From NCBI RefSeq assembly GCF_947497005.1, contig NZ_CANMFF010000001.1, positions 412,918 through 476,917 on the forward strand: a DNA stretch of 64,000 nucleotides, given 5' to 3'. This DNA is from an uncultured Ruegeria sp. (lineage in GTDB: Bacteria; Pseudomonadota; Alphaproteobacteria; Rhodobacterales; Rhodobacteraceae). Position numbers and translations under genes: made by a program. The notes under the pieces were generated by a model. It did not search any database, was not told where the DNA came from, and saw only the letters and a program-made list of their open reading frames with translations. This document shows positions 44,058 to 53,746 of this stretch, in pieces (position 1 is the stretch's first letter; every line of letters begins with the position of its first letter).

Positions 44058-45176
44058 ATGAACGACAGCATTTCATTGTCTTCAACTTCAGAACAGGAAC
44101 ACCGCTTTCCTTGCCAGCAATGCGGTGCTGATTATCGTTTTAATCCGGGTGATGGCACCCTGACCTGCGATCATTGCGGCCATTCCGAACCGATCGGCGC
44201 TGGCCCGTGGGGTGGCGCCAGCCTGCGGGAACTGGATTTCAACGTAGCCATCGCGGATCGGCTGCCCGAAAGCGAGATTGAAGAAACCCGGGTTTTGTCC
44301 TGCCCGAACTGCGCCGCACAAGTCGAGTTCGACCCGGACACGCATGCGGCGGAATGCCCGTTCTGTGCCACACCCGTGGTTACCGACACAGGCATCAACA
44401 GGCACATCAAACCGAAGGGCGTCCTGCCATTTGCCCTAGACGAGCGGTCGGCCCACAAGGCCATGGGCAATTGGCTCGGGCGGTTGTGGTTTGCACCGAA
44501 CGGGTTGAAGGAGTATGCCCGAAAAGGCCGCAAGATGCAGGGCATCTACGTCCCTTACTGGACGTTCGACGCGGATACCAAGTCCAGCTATCGCGGCGAG
44601 CGTGGTGTTGTCTATTACGAAACCCGCACCGTCATGCGGGATGGAAAGCGGGTGCAGCAACAGGTGCCCAAAGTCCGCTGGACGCCCAGATCAGGCCGTG
44701 TCGCGCGGTTTTTTGACGACGTGCTAGTGCTTGCTTCGAAATCTCTGCCCAAGTCTTACACGGACGCTCTGGAACCCTGGGATTTGCCTGCGCTGGAACC
44801 ATATCAGCCGGAATACCTCGCCGGTTTTCGCGCCGAGGCGTACACAGTCGAGCTACGGGACGGCTACACCGAAGCCCGCGCGCACATGGCGCGCGTCATC
44901 GAACGAGACGTACGTTTTGATATCGGCGGCGACAGGCAGCGTATCCACGCCGTGAACACAGAGGTGCGCGATGTCACGTTCAAACACATCCTGCTGCCCG
45001 TCTGGATGGCGGCCTACAAATATCGCGGCCAGACCTATCGTTTTGTGGTGAATGGACGCACCGGGCGGGTACAGGGAGAGCGTCCGTGGTCTTCAATCAA
45101 GATCACGATTGCCGTTGTTCTGGGTCTGCTTGTTGCCGCTGGTGTTGGGTATCTGATGGCCACCGGTCAGCAGTAA
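44058..45176 (+). CDS. Double zinc-ribbon membrane-anchored protein (YdjG-like)
   Basis: This 372-residue protein has two zinc ribbons: C19/C22 with C37/C40, and C82/C85 with C100/C103. A large domain follows at about 130-340, containing GIYVPYWTFDADTKSSYRGERG and TFKHILLPVWMAAYKYRGQ. A single C-terminal membrane helix (ITIAVVLGLLVAAGVGYLMA) is at 348-368. Such proteins are often mislabelled as helicase or primosomal fragments because of the ribbon; no helicase motifs are present. Bacillus YdjG, encoded beside an SPFH gene, has a comparable ribbon-plus-membrane layout. It ends the operon, 108 bases after the SPFH gene. Confidence 0.82.
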   Translation: MNDSISLSSTSEQEHRFPCQQCGADYRFNPGDGTLTCDHCGHSEPIGAGPWGGASLRELDFNVAIADRLPESEIEETRVLSCPNCAAQVEFDPDTHAAECPFCATPVVTDTGINRHIKPKGVLPFALDERSAHKAMGNWLGRLWFAPNGLKEYARKGRKMQGIYVPYWTFDADTKSSYRGERGVVYYETRTVMRDGKRVQQQVPKVRWTPRSGRVARFFDDVLVLASKSLPKSYTDALEPWDLPALEPYQPEYLAGFRAEAYTVELRDGYTEARAHMARVIERDVRFDIGGDRQRIHAVNTEVRDVTFKHILLPVWMAAYKYRGQTYRFVVNGRTGRVQGERPWSSIKITIAVVLGLLVAAGVGYLMATGQQ

Positions 45177-45252
45177 CAACTGGTTCCGCTCTCTTGATAT
45201 ATCGCCAAAAGCAAGGTCATCTTCGGATTCGCAACTCTGAGGCGAGGTTACC

Positions 45253-45921
45253 GTGTCGTTTGCTGAACTGAATTCCCTGCTGGAGAAACGCCATTCCTGT
45301 CGGGCCTTTTTGTCGGACGCGGTGCCGAAAGAACAAATCGAACAGATCATCGCAAGCGCGTCCCGAGTTCCCAGCTGGTGCAACGCTCAGCCCTGGCAAT
45401 TGGTGATCACCAGCGCAGAAGAAACAAACCGGTTCCGCAAAGCGATGCTGGACGAAGCGTCCTCTGGCATCGCAGCACCGGACCTTCCGTTCCCCGCGTC
45501 CTATTCTGGTGAATATCAGGATCGCCGTCGTGCCTGCGGCTGGGCGCTGTATGAAGCCGTCGGCGTTGAACGCGGAGACCGCGCGGGCTCGGCACAACAA
45601 ATGATGCAAAACTTCGCACTGTTTGAGGCGCCACATTGTGCCGTTGTCTCAAGCCCAGTCGAACTTGGGCCTTATGGTGCAATGGATTGTGGTGGCTTTG
45701 TCACGGCCTTTACACTCGCCGCTCAGGCCCTGGGGGTGGCGACCATTCCTCAGGCGGCGCTGGCGGCATACAGCCCGTTTTTGCATCGGTATTTTGACAT
45801 CCCTGATGATCGGCTGATCCTATGCGCAATTTCCTTTGGTTATTCAGATGAAAACCATCCTGCAAACAAGTTCCGCACAGATCGCGCCGCATTGGGTGAC
45901 TTTGTGAATTGGCGCGGTTAA
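45253..45921 (+). CDS. Nitroreductase family protein
   Basis: This 222-residue FMN-dependent oxidoreductase has the nitroreductase start [16 protein letters not shown], the substrate loop [19 protein letters not shown] near residues 36-55, and the C-terminal [17 protein letters not shown]. It probably reduces nitro or quinone compounds with NAD(P)H. The start is a GTG at 45253 after GCGAGG. It is not of the deiodinase type at 6348, as the clamp residues are missing. Confidence 0.88.
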   Translation: MSFAELNSLLEKRHSCRAFLSDAVPKEQIEQIIASASRVPSWCNAQPWQLVITSAEETNRFRKAMLDEASSGIAAPDLPFPASYSGEYQDRRRACGWALYEAVGVERGDRAGSAQQMMQNFALFEAPHCAVVSSPVELGPYGAMDCGGFVTAFTLAAQALGVATIPQAALAAYSPFLHRYFDIPDDRLILCAISFGYSDENHPANKFRTDRAALGDFVNWRG

Positions 45922-45961
45922 ACCGTTTTCAAACAGGTGTTACGTCTTTGGGAGGAACGAA

Positions 45962-46399
45962 GTGCGGGCGTTGTTGCAACGAATATCAAAAGCCAGAGTG
46001 TCGGTCGACAGCACCGTGATTGGCGCATCCGGTCCAGGACTTATGATCCTTGTTTGCGCGATGCAGGGCGACACCGAGGCGCGCGCGGAAAAGCTGGCTG
46101 AGAAGACCGCCAAGTTGCGAATATTCAAGGACGAAGCGGGCAAAATGAACCGTTCCTTGCTGGATATCGAAGGATCCGCTTTGGTGGTCAGTCAGTTTAC
46201 ACTGGCAGCGGACACATCAAGCGGCAACAGGCCCGGGTTCTCAACTGCGGCCACGCCTGAACTTGGCGAACATCTTTACGAGGTGTATGCACGCCGCCTC
46301 GCGGCGCAGGGTATTGCAGTGGAATCCGGGCAGTTTGGGGCAGACATGGCAGTTGAGCTCGTCAACGACGGGCCGGTCACAATCTGGGTTGAAAATTAA
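45962..46399 (+). CDS. dtd: D-aminoacyl-tRNA deacylase
   Basis: This 145-residue enzyme removes D-amino acids from tRNA. The family motifs [20 protein letters not shown] near residue 76 and [11 protein letters not shown] at the C-terminus are present. It starts at a GTG, ten bases after GGGAGGAAC, and its last base overlaps the ATG of the next gene (TAATG), so the two are coupled. Confidence 0.95.
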   Translation: MRALLQRISKARVSVDSTVIGASGPGLMILVCAMQGDTEARAEKLAEKTAKLRIFKDEAGKMNRSLLDIEGSALVVSQFTLAADTSSGNRPGFSTAATPELGEHLYEVYARRLAAQGIAVESGQFGADMAVELVNDGPVTIWVEN

Positions 46400-47502
46400 T
46401 GGATATCGAACAGAAAGCAGTCCAGCTGTGGCAGGTCGGGGTTGATGCCGTTGGCGGATACAAAGCCACTGAAGCCGCCTTGCCCGGCATCCCTAAACCG
46501 GACAGAATTCTGGCCGTGGGTAAACCAGCCGCTGCCATGGCGCTGGCGGCTCTGTCGCATTTCGGCCCAGTGCCGACGCTTGTCGTCACCAAAGACGACC
46601 ACGGCCGCGATTTGCCGGGCGGGGTCGAGGTAATTGAAGCATCACATCCTGTTCCGGACGACCGCAGCCTTGCAGGCGGGCGCGCCTTGCGTCTGGCCAT
46701 GGAGCAAATGGAGCCCGGATCACATGTATTGCTTCTGGTCTCGGGCGGCGCGTCGTCCTTGGCTGAGGACCTTATTCCCGGAAAATCGCTTAGTGACCTT
46801 GAGGCTTTGAACCGCAAGCTACTGTCCAAAGGGCTAGATATCCACGCTATGAATGCCGAACGTCGCAATCTGTCGCGCATCAAAGGCGGGGGCTTGCTGT
46901 CGCATTTTTCCGGAGCTCGCGCAACGGTTCTGGCTATCTCGGATGTGCCCGGGGACGATCTGAACGTCATCGGTTCGGGTATCGGCGCGTTACCTGATGC
47001 CTGCAGCTTCACCGCTACCACGCAGATCGTGGCCTCAAACGCACATGCCCGCGATGCTGCCGCTGGCGCTGCGGAAATGGCCGGATTAAAGGTTTGGTCC
47101 AATGAAGAAGCCTTGCACGACGATTATTTGCAAGTCGCATCGCGTCTTGGGCCGGTTCTGCGCGGAATGAAAAAGGGGGTAGTGGTCTTTGGAGGTGAGC
47201 CAACCGTGGTTTTGCCGGACTGCCCCGGACGGGGTGGCCGAAATCAGGCGCTGGCGCTTGCGTTGGCAAAAGAGATTTCCGGTCAGACAGGCATTGTGGT
47301 GGTCGTAGGTGGCACAGACGGTACAGATGGCCCGACAAGCGCGGCGGGTGGAATCATAACTGGCACAACCTGGGCCGAGAACGCAGAAACCGCCCTTCGC
47401 GACGCCGACAGCGGTACGTTTCTGGACGAATCCGGTGCCTTGCTGAAAACCGGGCCAACCGGGACCAACGTCATGGACCTGATTGTCGCAATACGTGCAT
47501 GA
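46399..47502 (+). CDS. Glycerate 2-kinase (class II, DUF4147/MOFRL)
   Basis: This 367-residue enzyme phosphorylates glycerate to 2-phosphoglycerate. Earlier annotations call the family hydroxypyruvate reductase TtuD. Signs are the N-terminal GKPAAAMALAAL, SGGASSLAEDLIPG near residue 115, and the MOFRL-type C-terminal region GRGGRNQALALALAKE and GTDGTDGPTSAAGG. It overlaps dtd by one base. The class II assignment is firm; the physiological pathway could be tartrate, glyoxylate or serine breakdown. Confidence 0.88.
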   Translation: MDIEQKAVQLWQVGVDAVGGYKATEAALPGIPKPDRILAVGKPAAAMALAALSHFGPVPTLVVTKDDHGRDLPGGVEVIEASHPVPDDRSLAGGRALRLAMEQMEPGSHVLLLVSGGASSLAEDLIPGKSLSDLEALNRKLLSKGLDIHAMNAERRNLSRIKGGGLLSHFSGARATVLAISDVPGDDLNVIGSGIGALPDACSFTATTQIVASNAHARDAAAGAAEMAGLKVWSNEEALHDDYLQVASRLGPVLRGMKKGVVVFGGEPTVVLPDCPGRGGRNQALALALAKEISGQTGIVVVVGGTDGTDGPTSAAGGIITGTTWAENAETALRDADSGTFLDESGALLKTGPTGTNVMDLIVAIRA

Positions 47503-47674
47503 ATTGACGCCTTCCCCCACACCTTGGCGGAGGAAGACGCCAAAACTGACCAATAATGCAGGCTTTGTTTGAGCATCCTCAACGCAGAGAATAGGCTGTC
47601 GGTAAAAAACTGCGGGCTGTCTTCTTCAGCATTCAGGAGAAATGCCCTTGCCCGGTCGGCTGAAATGAGCCAAC

Positions 47675-47692
47675 GTTGACTCATGCGTCAAC
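47675..47692. promoter_or_regulatory. Putative operator upstream of the peptide ABC transporter
   Basis: GTTGAC-TCATGC-GTCAAC is a perfect dyad of six-base arms with a CATG core, 47 bases upstream of the start codon at 47739. A short AGCCC-GAAAAA-GGGCT hairpin follows at 47696-47711. It has the look of a repressor site; the regulator is not in the window. Confidence 0.5.
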
Positions 47693-47738
47693 AAAAGCCC
47701 GAAAAAGGGCTGGAACCACTCAATAGGGAGATCACTAG

Positions 47739-49322
47739 ATGAACGAACAAATCACGCATATGGCCGGTCAGGTCACAGCCGGAAAAATGACCCGCCGCGA
47801 ATTCATGGGGAAAGCCGCAGCCCTGGGTGTTTCGGCGGCCATGGCCAGCACGATGTTCGCGGACGCTGCGCGCGCGGCAGGCCCGAAAAAGGGTGGCGAT
47901 CTGAAGCTGGGTCTTCAGGGCGGTGAATCTACCAACTCACTGGACCCGGCGACTTATGCAAGTTCGGTCCCCTACATGAACGGGCGTCATTTCGGCGATA
48001 CACTAGTTGAAGTTGCAGCGGATGGCACCATCGAATCCCGTCTGGCAGAAAGCGTTGAAGGTAGCGCGGACGCCAAGGTCTGGACCTTCAAGCTGCGTCA
48101 GGGTGTCGAGTTCCACAACGGCAAGACCATGACCAGTGAAGATGTGCTGAAGACCATGGAACGCCATTCAAACGAAGACTCGCAGTCTGGTGCGCTTGGC
48201 ATCATGAAGGGCATCGAATCGATGAAGGCCGATGGCGACAACTTCCAGGTCACTTTGACCGAAGCAAACGCTGACCTGCCTTATCTGCTGTCTGACTATC
48301 ACCTCGTAATTCAGCCAGATGGCGGCATGGAAAATCCTGGTGCCGGTATCGGGACCGGCCCCTATCAGGTCGAGGTTGACGAGCCCGGCGTACGGCATGT
48401 GTTTACCAAATTCGCCAATTACTGGAACGATGACGGCCATTTCGACTCCGTCGAAAACGTTGTGATCAACGATGCGACTGCCCGCACGGCGGCATTGCAG
48501 TCCGGTCAGGTTCAGTTGGCAAACCGCATTGAGCCCAAAGTGGCAGACCTGCTCGGCCGTGCGCCCAACATCACTGTGCAGTCGACTCCTGGACGTGGTC
48601 ACTATGTGTTCATTATGCATTGCGACACGGCGCCGTTCGACAACAACGAACTGCGTACGGCACTGAAATACGCCGTCAACCGGGCAGATCTGGTGGACAA
48701 AGTGCTGCGCGGCTACGGCTCGCTCGGGAACGACATGCCGATCAACGCTGCCTACCCGTTGTTTGATGAAACAATCGAACAGCGCGAATTCAGCATTGAA
48801 AAGGCGGCCGAGCACTACAAAAAGTCCGGTCATGACGGTTCGCCGATCATTCTGCGTGTTGCAGACGGGGCATTCCCGGGTGCAGTCGATGCAGCGGCAC
48901 TGTTCCAGCAAACCGCGGCTCAAGCCGGAATCCCGCTGGAAATCAAGCGTGAGCCCAATGATGGCTATTGGTCCGAAGTTTGGAACGTACAGCCCTTCTG
49001 CGCGTCCTACTGGGGTGGCCGACCGGTACAAGATCAGATGTATGCGACCGCGTATCTGTCAACTGCAGACTGGAACGACACACGGTTCAAGGTTCAGGCC
49101 TTCGACGACCTGTTGTTCGCAGCGCGTGCGGAACTTGACGCAGATAAGCGCAAGGGTATCTACAGCCAGATGGGTCACATGGTCCGCGATGAAGGCGGCC
49201 TGATCTGCCCGATGTTCAACAACTTCGTCGATGCATCCAACAACACACTGGACGGTTGGGAAACTGACCCGAATGGCGAACTGATGAACGGTCAGGTTTC
49301 GCGTAAGATGTGGTTCGTCTGA
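47739..49322 (+). CDS. Peptide-type ABC transporter substrate-binding protein
   Basis: This 527-residue periplasmic protein of family 5 has a Tat signal (KMTRREFMGKAAALGVSAAMA near residues 16-38). The conserved SBP_bac_5 parts are LAESVEGSADAKVWTFKLRQGVEFHNG near residue 100, GTGPYQVE, and RTALKYAVNRADLVDKVLRGYG in the middle. The first gene of a five-gene transport unit, it is followed by two permeases and a fused ATPase. Ligands are oligopeptides or other compounds; the exact one cannot be read. Confidence 0.9.
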   Translation: MNEQITHMAGQVTAGKMTRREFMGKAAALGVSAAMASTMFADAARAAGPKKGGDLKLGLQGGESTNSLDPATYASSVPYMNGRHFGDTLVEVAADGTIESRLAESVEGSADAKVWTFKLRQGVEFHNGKTMTSEDVLKTMERHSNEDSQSGALGIMKGIESMKADGDNFQVTLTEANADLPYLLSDYHLVIQPDGGMENPGAGIGTGPYQVEVDEPGVRHVFTKFANYWNDDGHFDSVENVVINDATARTAALQSGQVQLANRIEPKVADLLGRAPNITVQSTPGRGHYVFIMHCDTAPFDNNELRTALKYAVNRADLVDKVLRGYGSLGNDMPINAAYPLFDETIEQREFSIEKAAEHYKKSGHDGSPIILRVADGAFPGAVDAAALFQQTAAQAGIPLEIKREPNDGYWSEVWNVQPFCASYWGGRPVQDQMYATAYLSTADWNDTRFKVQAFDDLLFAARAELDADKRKGIYSQMGHMVRDEGGLICPMFNNFVDASNNTLDGWETDPNGELMNGQVSRKMWFV

Positions 49323-49338
49323 TACGGGTCACGGATAT

Positions 49339-50295
49339 ATGCATCCCATTATCAAATTGGTTTTCCAGCGCCTCGCGCTGGGAATCCTTTTGCTGTTTGG
49401 TGCTTCGGCCCTGATCTTTGGCCTGACCGAAGCCCTTCCCGGAGACGCCGCGCAAGCCGTCCTGGGGCAGTCCGCCACTCCTGAATCGCTTGCAAACCTC
49501 CGAGAGGAAATGGGCCTGAACCGCCCGGCCCTGACCCGCTATTTCGAATGGCTGGGTGGGATCGTCCAGGGTGATCTGGGCCAATCGCTGACCAACAAAC
49601 TTGATATTTCCGAAAGCATCGGAAAACGTCTTGGAAACACCTTGTTCCTGGCCTGTGTGGCTGCGATCGTGTCCGTTCCGCTTGCGATTTTTCTGGGGCT
49701 GCTAGCCGTTCGGTTTCGCAACCGCTGGCCGGACAAGCTGATTTCAGCCATCACGCTGACGACGGTTTCAATCCCGGAGTTTCTGATCGGCTACGTGCTG
49801 GTCTACTTCATCTCGGTAAAGTTGGGATGGTTCTCGTCGCTGGCTATGATCAACGACACCATGACGTTGGGACAAAAACTCTACGCCATCGCTCTGCCGG
49901 CATTTGTGCTTACACTGGTGGTCCTTGCGCAAATGATGCGCATGACGCGGGCAGCCATTCTGAACCTTATGCAATCAGCATATATCGAGACAGCCGAACT
50001 TAAGGGCCTGAGCACATTTCAGGTCATCGCGCGGCACGCCTTTCCTAACGCAATCTCACCAATCGTGAATGTCGTCATGCTGAACCTGGCCTATCTGGTG
50101 GTGGGTGTTGTCGTGGTCGAAGTTGTGTTCGTCTACCCTGGCATGGGGCAGTACCTTGTGGATGCGGTGACCAAGCGTGACGTGCCGGTTGTTCTGGCCT
50201 GCGGCGTGGTGTTTGCGGCTGTCTACATCGGCCTGAACATGGTTGCGGATATCGTCTCGATCCTTGCCAACCCAAGACTGAGGCATCCGAAATGA
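49339..50295 (+). CDS. ABC transporter permease (DppB type)
   Basis: This 318-residue inner membrane protein has six hydrophobic segments and the DppB pattern: FGLTEALPGDAAQAVLGQSATPES in the periplasmic loop, and near residue 220 the EAA loop IETAELKGLSTFQVIARHAFPNAISPI. The next permease gene starts four bases before its stop codon. It pairs with it to form the channel. Confidence 0.9.
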   Translation: MHPIIKLVFQRLALGILLLFGASALIFGLTEALPGDAAQAVLGQSATPESLANLREEMGLNRPALTRYFEWLGGIVQGDLGQSLTNKLDISESIGKRLGNTLFLACVAAIVSVPLAIFLGLLAVRFRNRWPDKLISAITLTTVSIPEFLIGYVLVYFISVKLGWFSSLAMINDTMTLGQKLYAIALPAFVLTLVVLAQMMRMTRAAILNLMQSAYIETAELKGLSTFQVIARHAFPNAISPIVNVVMLNLAYLVVGVVVVEVVFVYPGMGQYLVDAVTKRDVPVVLACGVVFAAVYIGLNMVADIVSILANPRLRHPK

Positions 50296-51107
50296 AAAAC
50301 ATTCCTCTTTCGGCTCTGATTGGCCTTATGTTCACTGGCGCCTATTTCTTCGTTGCAATCGCAGCCCCGTTGATCGCGCCTTACGGGATGGCGGAAGTGG
50401 TCGGCGACGTATGGGAGCCAGCCAGTGCCGAGCACCTGCTGGGCACTGACAATATCGGTCGCGACCTGCTGACCCGCATGATCTACGGCGGGCGTACGAC
50501 AATCTTCATTGCCGCCGCCGCGACACTCCTCAGCTTTCTGACCGGCACCTCGCTGGGACTGTTGGCCGCCGTTATGGGCGGATGGGCAGATCAGGCGCTT
50601 AGCCGGACAGTCGATCTGATCATGTCGATCCCGACGCTGATCCTCGCACTGGTCATTCTGGCCATCGTTCCGGTCACTGTCCCGATCCTGATCCTGGTCA
50701 TGGGTCTATTGGATGCGACGCGCCCATATCGTCTTTCGCGATCCGTTGCGGTCGATATCAACGTGATGGATTACGTTGAAGCCGCCAAATTGCGTGGTGA
50801 GGGGCGAGTTTGGATCATCTTCCGGGAAATCCTGCCGAACGCACTGTCGCCCTTGGTGGCCGAGTTTGGCCTGCGGTTCATCTTCATGGTTCTGTTCATC
50901 TCAACCCTGTCTTTCCTCGGGCTGGGCGTTCAGCCACCGCTTGCCGACTGGGGTGGCATCGTGAAAGAAAACAAGGACGGCATCGTCTATGGCATTGGCG
51001 CGGCTCTGTACCCCGCTGTGGCCATCGCGACGCTGGCGATCTCGGTCAACCTTGTGGCTGATTGGGTCCTGAACCGTACCACATCGCTGAAAGGAGGCCG
51101 GGGATGA
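50292..51107 (+). CDS. ABC transporter permease (DppC type)
   Basis: This 271-residue inner membrane protein has six segments. HLLGTDNIGRDLLTRMIYGGRTTI after the first helix and VEAAKLRGEGRVWIIFREILPNAL as the EAA loop mark it as DppC type. Its start overlaps the stop of the upstream permease and its end overlaps the ATPase start, both with four-base ATGA overlaps. Confidence 0.9.
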   Translation: MKNIPLSALIGLMFTGAYFFVAIAAPLIAPYGMAEVVGDVWEPASAEHLLGTDNIGRDLLTRMIYGGRTTIFIAAAATLLSFLTGTSLGLLAAVMGGWADQALSRTVDLIMSIPTLILALVILAIVPVTVPILILVMGLLDATRPYRLSRSVAVDINVMDYVEAAKLRGEGRVWIIFREILPNALSPLVAEFGLRFIFMVLFISTLSFLGLGVQPPLADWGGIVKENKDGIVYGIGAALYPAVAIATLAISVNLVADWVLNRTTSLKGGRG

Positions 51108-52741
51108 ATGATACCCTTCTCAAGGTCCGCGACCTCAAAATCGGCGCGACCGTCTATCCGCCGGGTGAAAAACCCCAGGACATCGAAATCGTGCACGGGG
51201 TCAGCTTTGACCTCGAGCGCGGCAAGGTGCTGGGGCTGATCGGGGAATCCGGCGCCGGTAAATCCACTATCGGTCTCGCCTCAATGGCCTACGGCCGGGG
51301 CGGTGTTGAAATCACCGGCGGCGAGGTTTGGGTTAACGGACGTGACATTCTGAAGTCGTCGCATGGCGATGTCCGCAATCTGCGCGGGGGTGAGGTTGCG
51401 TATGTCTCGCAATCCGCCGCCGCGTCGTTCAACCCGGCCAAGAAAATCATGGATCAGGTTGTCGAAGCCGCGGTCGAGCACAAGAAGTTCTCGCGCAAAG
51501 AGGCCGAAGGCCGCGCGCGCGAATTGTTCGCCAAGCTAGGCTTGCCCGATCCTGACAACATCGGCAGTCGCTATCCGCACCAGGTGTCGGGCGGTCAGCT
51601 ACAGCGTTGCATGACTGCGCTGGCGTTGTGCCCCGAGCCTGATCTTGTGGTGTTCGATGAACCGACCACCGCGCTGGATGTAACCACGCAGATCGACGTT
51701 CTGATGGCGATCAAGGAGGCCATTCGCGATACCGGCGTTGCGGCGCTTTACATCACGCACGACCTAGCTGTCGTCGCACAGGTCAGCGACGAAATCATGG
51801 TCTTGCGGATGGGTGTCACCGTTGAATATGGCTCCACTGATCAGATCATTAACAACCCGCAGGAAGAGTACACTCAGGCGCTGGTCTCAGTCCGCTCGAT
51901 CGAACACGAAGAAAAACAGCCCACGCCGGAACCGGTGCTCAGCGTCGAGGGGATCACCGCGCGCTACAAGGGGTTGAATTTCGACGTGCTGCACAATGTC
52001 AATGTCGAGCTTCATCCGGGGCAAACACTGGCGGTTGTGGGCGAATCCGGTTCGGGTAAGTCGACACTTGCGCGGGTGATCACCGGCCTGCTGCCGCCGC
52101 GCGACGGTGAGATCACTTTTGCCGGGCGCAAGCTTTCGCCGGACTTGGCCGGACGTTCTCGCGAGGACCTGCGCGAGTTGCAGATGATCTACCAGATGGC
52201 AGACGTGGCAATGAACCCACGTCAAACTGTCGGCACGATCATTGGCCGCCCGTTGGAGTTCTACTTCAACATGCGCGGCGCCGAGAAGCGCAAGCGGATC
52301 ATCGAACTGTTGGATGAGATCGAGCTGGGCGAAAAGTTCATGGATCGCTATCCAGCAGAATTGTCCGGCGGTCAGAAACAGCGTGTCTGTATCGCGCGGT
52401 CACTGGCGGCCAAGCCCAAGATGATCATCTGTGACGAGGTGACTTCGGCGCTTGACCCACTGGTGGCGGACGGCATCCTGAAACTGTTGCTGGACTTGCA
52501 GAAGATCGAGGACGTGGCCTATCTGTTCATTACCCACGATCTGGCAACGGTCCGGGCGATCAGCGACAGCATTGCGGTAATGTATCAAGGTCGCGTGGCC
52601 CGATATGGACCCAAAAGTCAGGTGCTGAGCCCGCCGTTCGACGACTATACCGACCTTCTGCTCAGCTCTGTGCCCGAAATGCATCTGGGCTGGCTGGAAG
52701 AGGTTGTCGCCCATCGCAAGATGGAAAGCGCCGGAAACTGA
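51104..52741 (+). CDS. Fused ABC transporter ATP-binding protein (DppD-DppF type)
   Basis: This 545-residue cytoplasmic protein carries two complete ABC ATPase domains, about residues 1-265 and 285-535. Each has Walker A (GESGAGKST and GESGSGKST), a signature (VSGGQLQR and LSGGQKQR) and Walker B (VVFDEPTTALD and IICDEVTSALD). It therefore replaces separate dppD and dppF genes. The ATG at 51104 follows GGAGGCCGGGG. A terminator follows 31 bases after its stop, so the unit ends here. Confidence 0.92.
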   Translation: MNDTLLKVRDLKIGATVYPPGEKPQDIEIVHGVSFDLERGKVLGLIGESGAGKSTIGLASMAYGRGGVEITGGEVWVNGRDILKSSHGDVRNLRGGEVAYVSQSAAASFNPAKKIMDQVVEAAVEHKKFSRKEAEGRARELFAKLGLPDPDNIGSRYPHQVSGGQLQRCMTALALCPEPDLVVFDEPTTALDVTTQIDVLMAIKEAIRDTGVAALYITHDLAVVAQVSDEIMVLRMGVTVEYGSTDQIINNPQEEYTQALVSVRSIEHEEKQPTPEPVLSVEGITARYKGLNFDVLHNVNVELHPGQTLAVVGESGSGKSTLARVITGLLPPRDGEITFAGRKLSPDLAGRSREDLRELQMIYQMADVAMNPRQTVGTIIGRPLEFYFNMRGAEKRKRIIELLDEIELGEKFMDRYPAELSGGQKQRVCIARSLAAKPKMIICDEVTSALDPLVADGILKLLLDLQKIEDVAYLFITHDLATVRAISDSIAVMYQGRVARYGPKSQVLSPPFDDYTDLLLSSVPEMHLGWLEEVVAHRKMESAGN

Positions 52742-52771
52742 TCCGGTTCGTGACAGTTTGATGAAGGATTG

Positions 52772-52811
52772 AAATCCCGGCATTTTGTCTGATGACAGGT
52801 GTCGGGATTTT
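52772..52811 (+). terminator. Rho-independent terminator of the ABC transporter unit
   Basis: AAATCCCGGCA and TGTCGGGATTT pair over 11 bases with one G-U. They enclose a small inner hairpin (TGTC-TGAT-GACA), and the stem ends in TTTT. Confidence 0.75.
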
Positions 52812-52895
52812 GCTATTGGAGACGTTAATTGGCAGCCCAAGGATTACGAATCTCATAGGGTCGTCTGAACGCAATCATTCTGCAAGGGCCTCGAC

Positions 52896-53732
52896 ATGGA
52901 CCGCAAGCTTCTCCTTATTATTCTGGACGGTGTCCCCTATCGCAACTTTCGCCGCTTGTTCGGCAATCTCGAAGGCTGGGTCGACAGCGGCGAAGCGCGG
53001 GTTTGGAAACTGCGCGCGGTGCTGCCCTCAACTTCGGCCAGCTGCTACGCATCGATCCACACGGGCGTAACACCGCAAGAACATGGCTGCACCGGAAACG
53101 GCAATGTGTTCCGACTGAGCCACAAGGACGTCTTTAGCCAGGTGCGTGAAGCAGGTGGCGTGACCGGGGCCGTCACACACAGCTACTGGTCGCAATTCTT
53201 CAATCGTCATCCGTTCGATTACGTCCGGGACATCGAATATGACGAACCCGAAAGCCAGACGATCAACCATGGCCGTTTTCACAGCATGACCGGGTACGGC
53301 AAACACAACCAGATGACGCCGTCTGACGTCGATCTGTTTGGGACACTCACCAATCTGTGCCTGCGCTTCGGGTTGGATTACGGCATCCTTCACACCTGTA
53401 CACTTGACAGCATGGGGCACCGGTTCTTTCACGATTGCGCAGAAATGGATCATGCCTGCTTTGTTGCTGACGAGATGCTGGCCCCCTTCATTCCCCGCTG
53501 GCGTCAGTTGGGTTATGAGGTGATCGTCACCGCCGATCACGGTCAGGATGAGCGCGGCCATCACGGTGGGCGCGGTCCGCTGCAACAGGAAACGGCGCTG
53601 TACTATTTTGGTGACGCAGAAGGGCCTGACGCAGAGACCATGATCGACCAGTTGCAACTGGCTCCGACGATCCTCAGCCGCATGGGCGCCCCGATCGCCG
53701 AGACGATGAAGGCCAAGTCATTCCTCAAGTAA
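52896..53732 (+). CDS. Alkaline phosphatase family protein (type I phosphodiesterase/nucleotide pyrophosphatase)
   Basis: This 278-residue hydrolase has the alkaline phosphatase fold. The first metal aspartate is in LLLIILDGVPYRNF near residue 9. The nucleophile region LPSTSASCYASIHTGVTPQEHG is near 48-66, and VTADHGQDERGHHGGRGP near 210 carries the last metal ligands. No signal peptide is seen, so the enzyme is cytoplasmic. It follows the ABC unit after a terminator and may serve in breakdown of what is imported. Confidence 0.85.
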   Translation: MDRKLLLIILDGVPYRNFRRLFGNLEGWVDSGEARVWKLRAVLPSTSASCYASIHTGVTPQEHGCTGNGNVFRLSHKDVFSQVREAGGVTGAVTHSYWSQFFNRHPFDYVRDIEYDEPESQTINHGRFHSMTGYGKHNQMTPSDVDLFGTLTNLCLRFGLDYGILHTCTLDSMGHRFFHDCAEMDHACFVADEMLAPFIPRWRQLGYEVIVTADHGQDERGHHGGRGPLQQETALYYFGDAEGPDAETMIDQLQLAPTILSRMGAPIAETMKAKSFLK

Positions 53733-53746
53733 GGTGATACTTTCGG

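Noticed and set aside
44058..45176. Helicase or primosomal protein label for the zinc-ribbon protein
   Set aside because: No Walker or helicase motif is present; only the cysteine ribbons resemble PriA.
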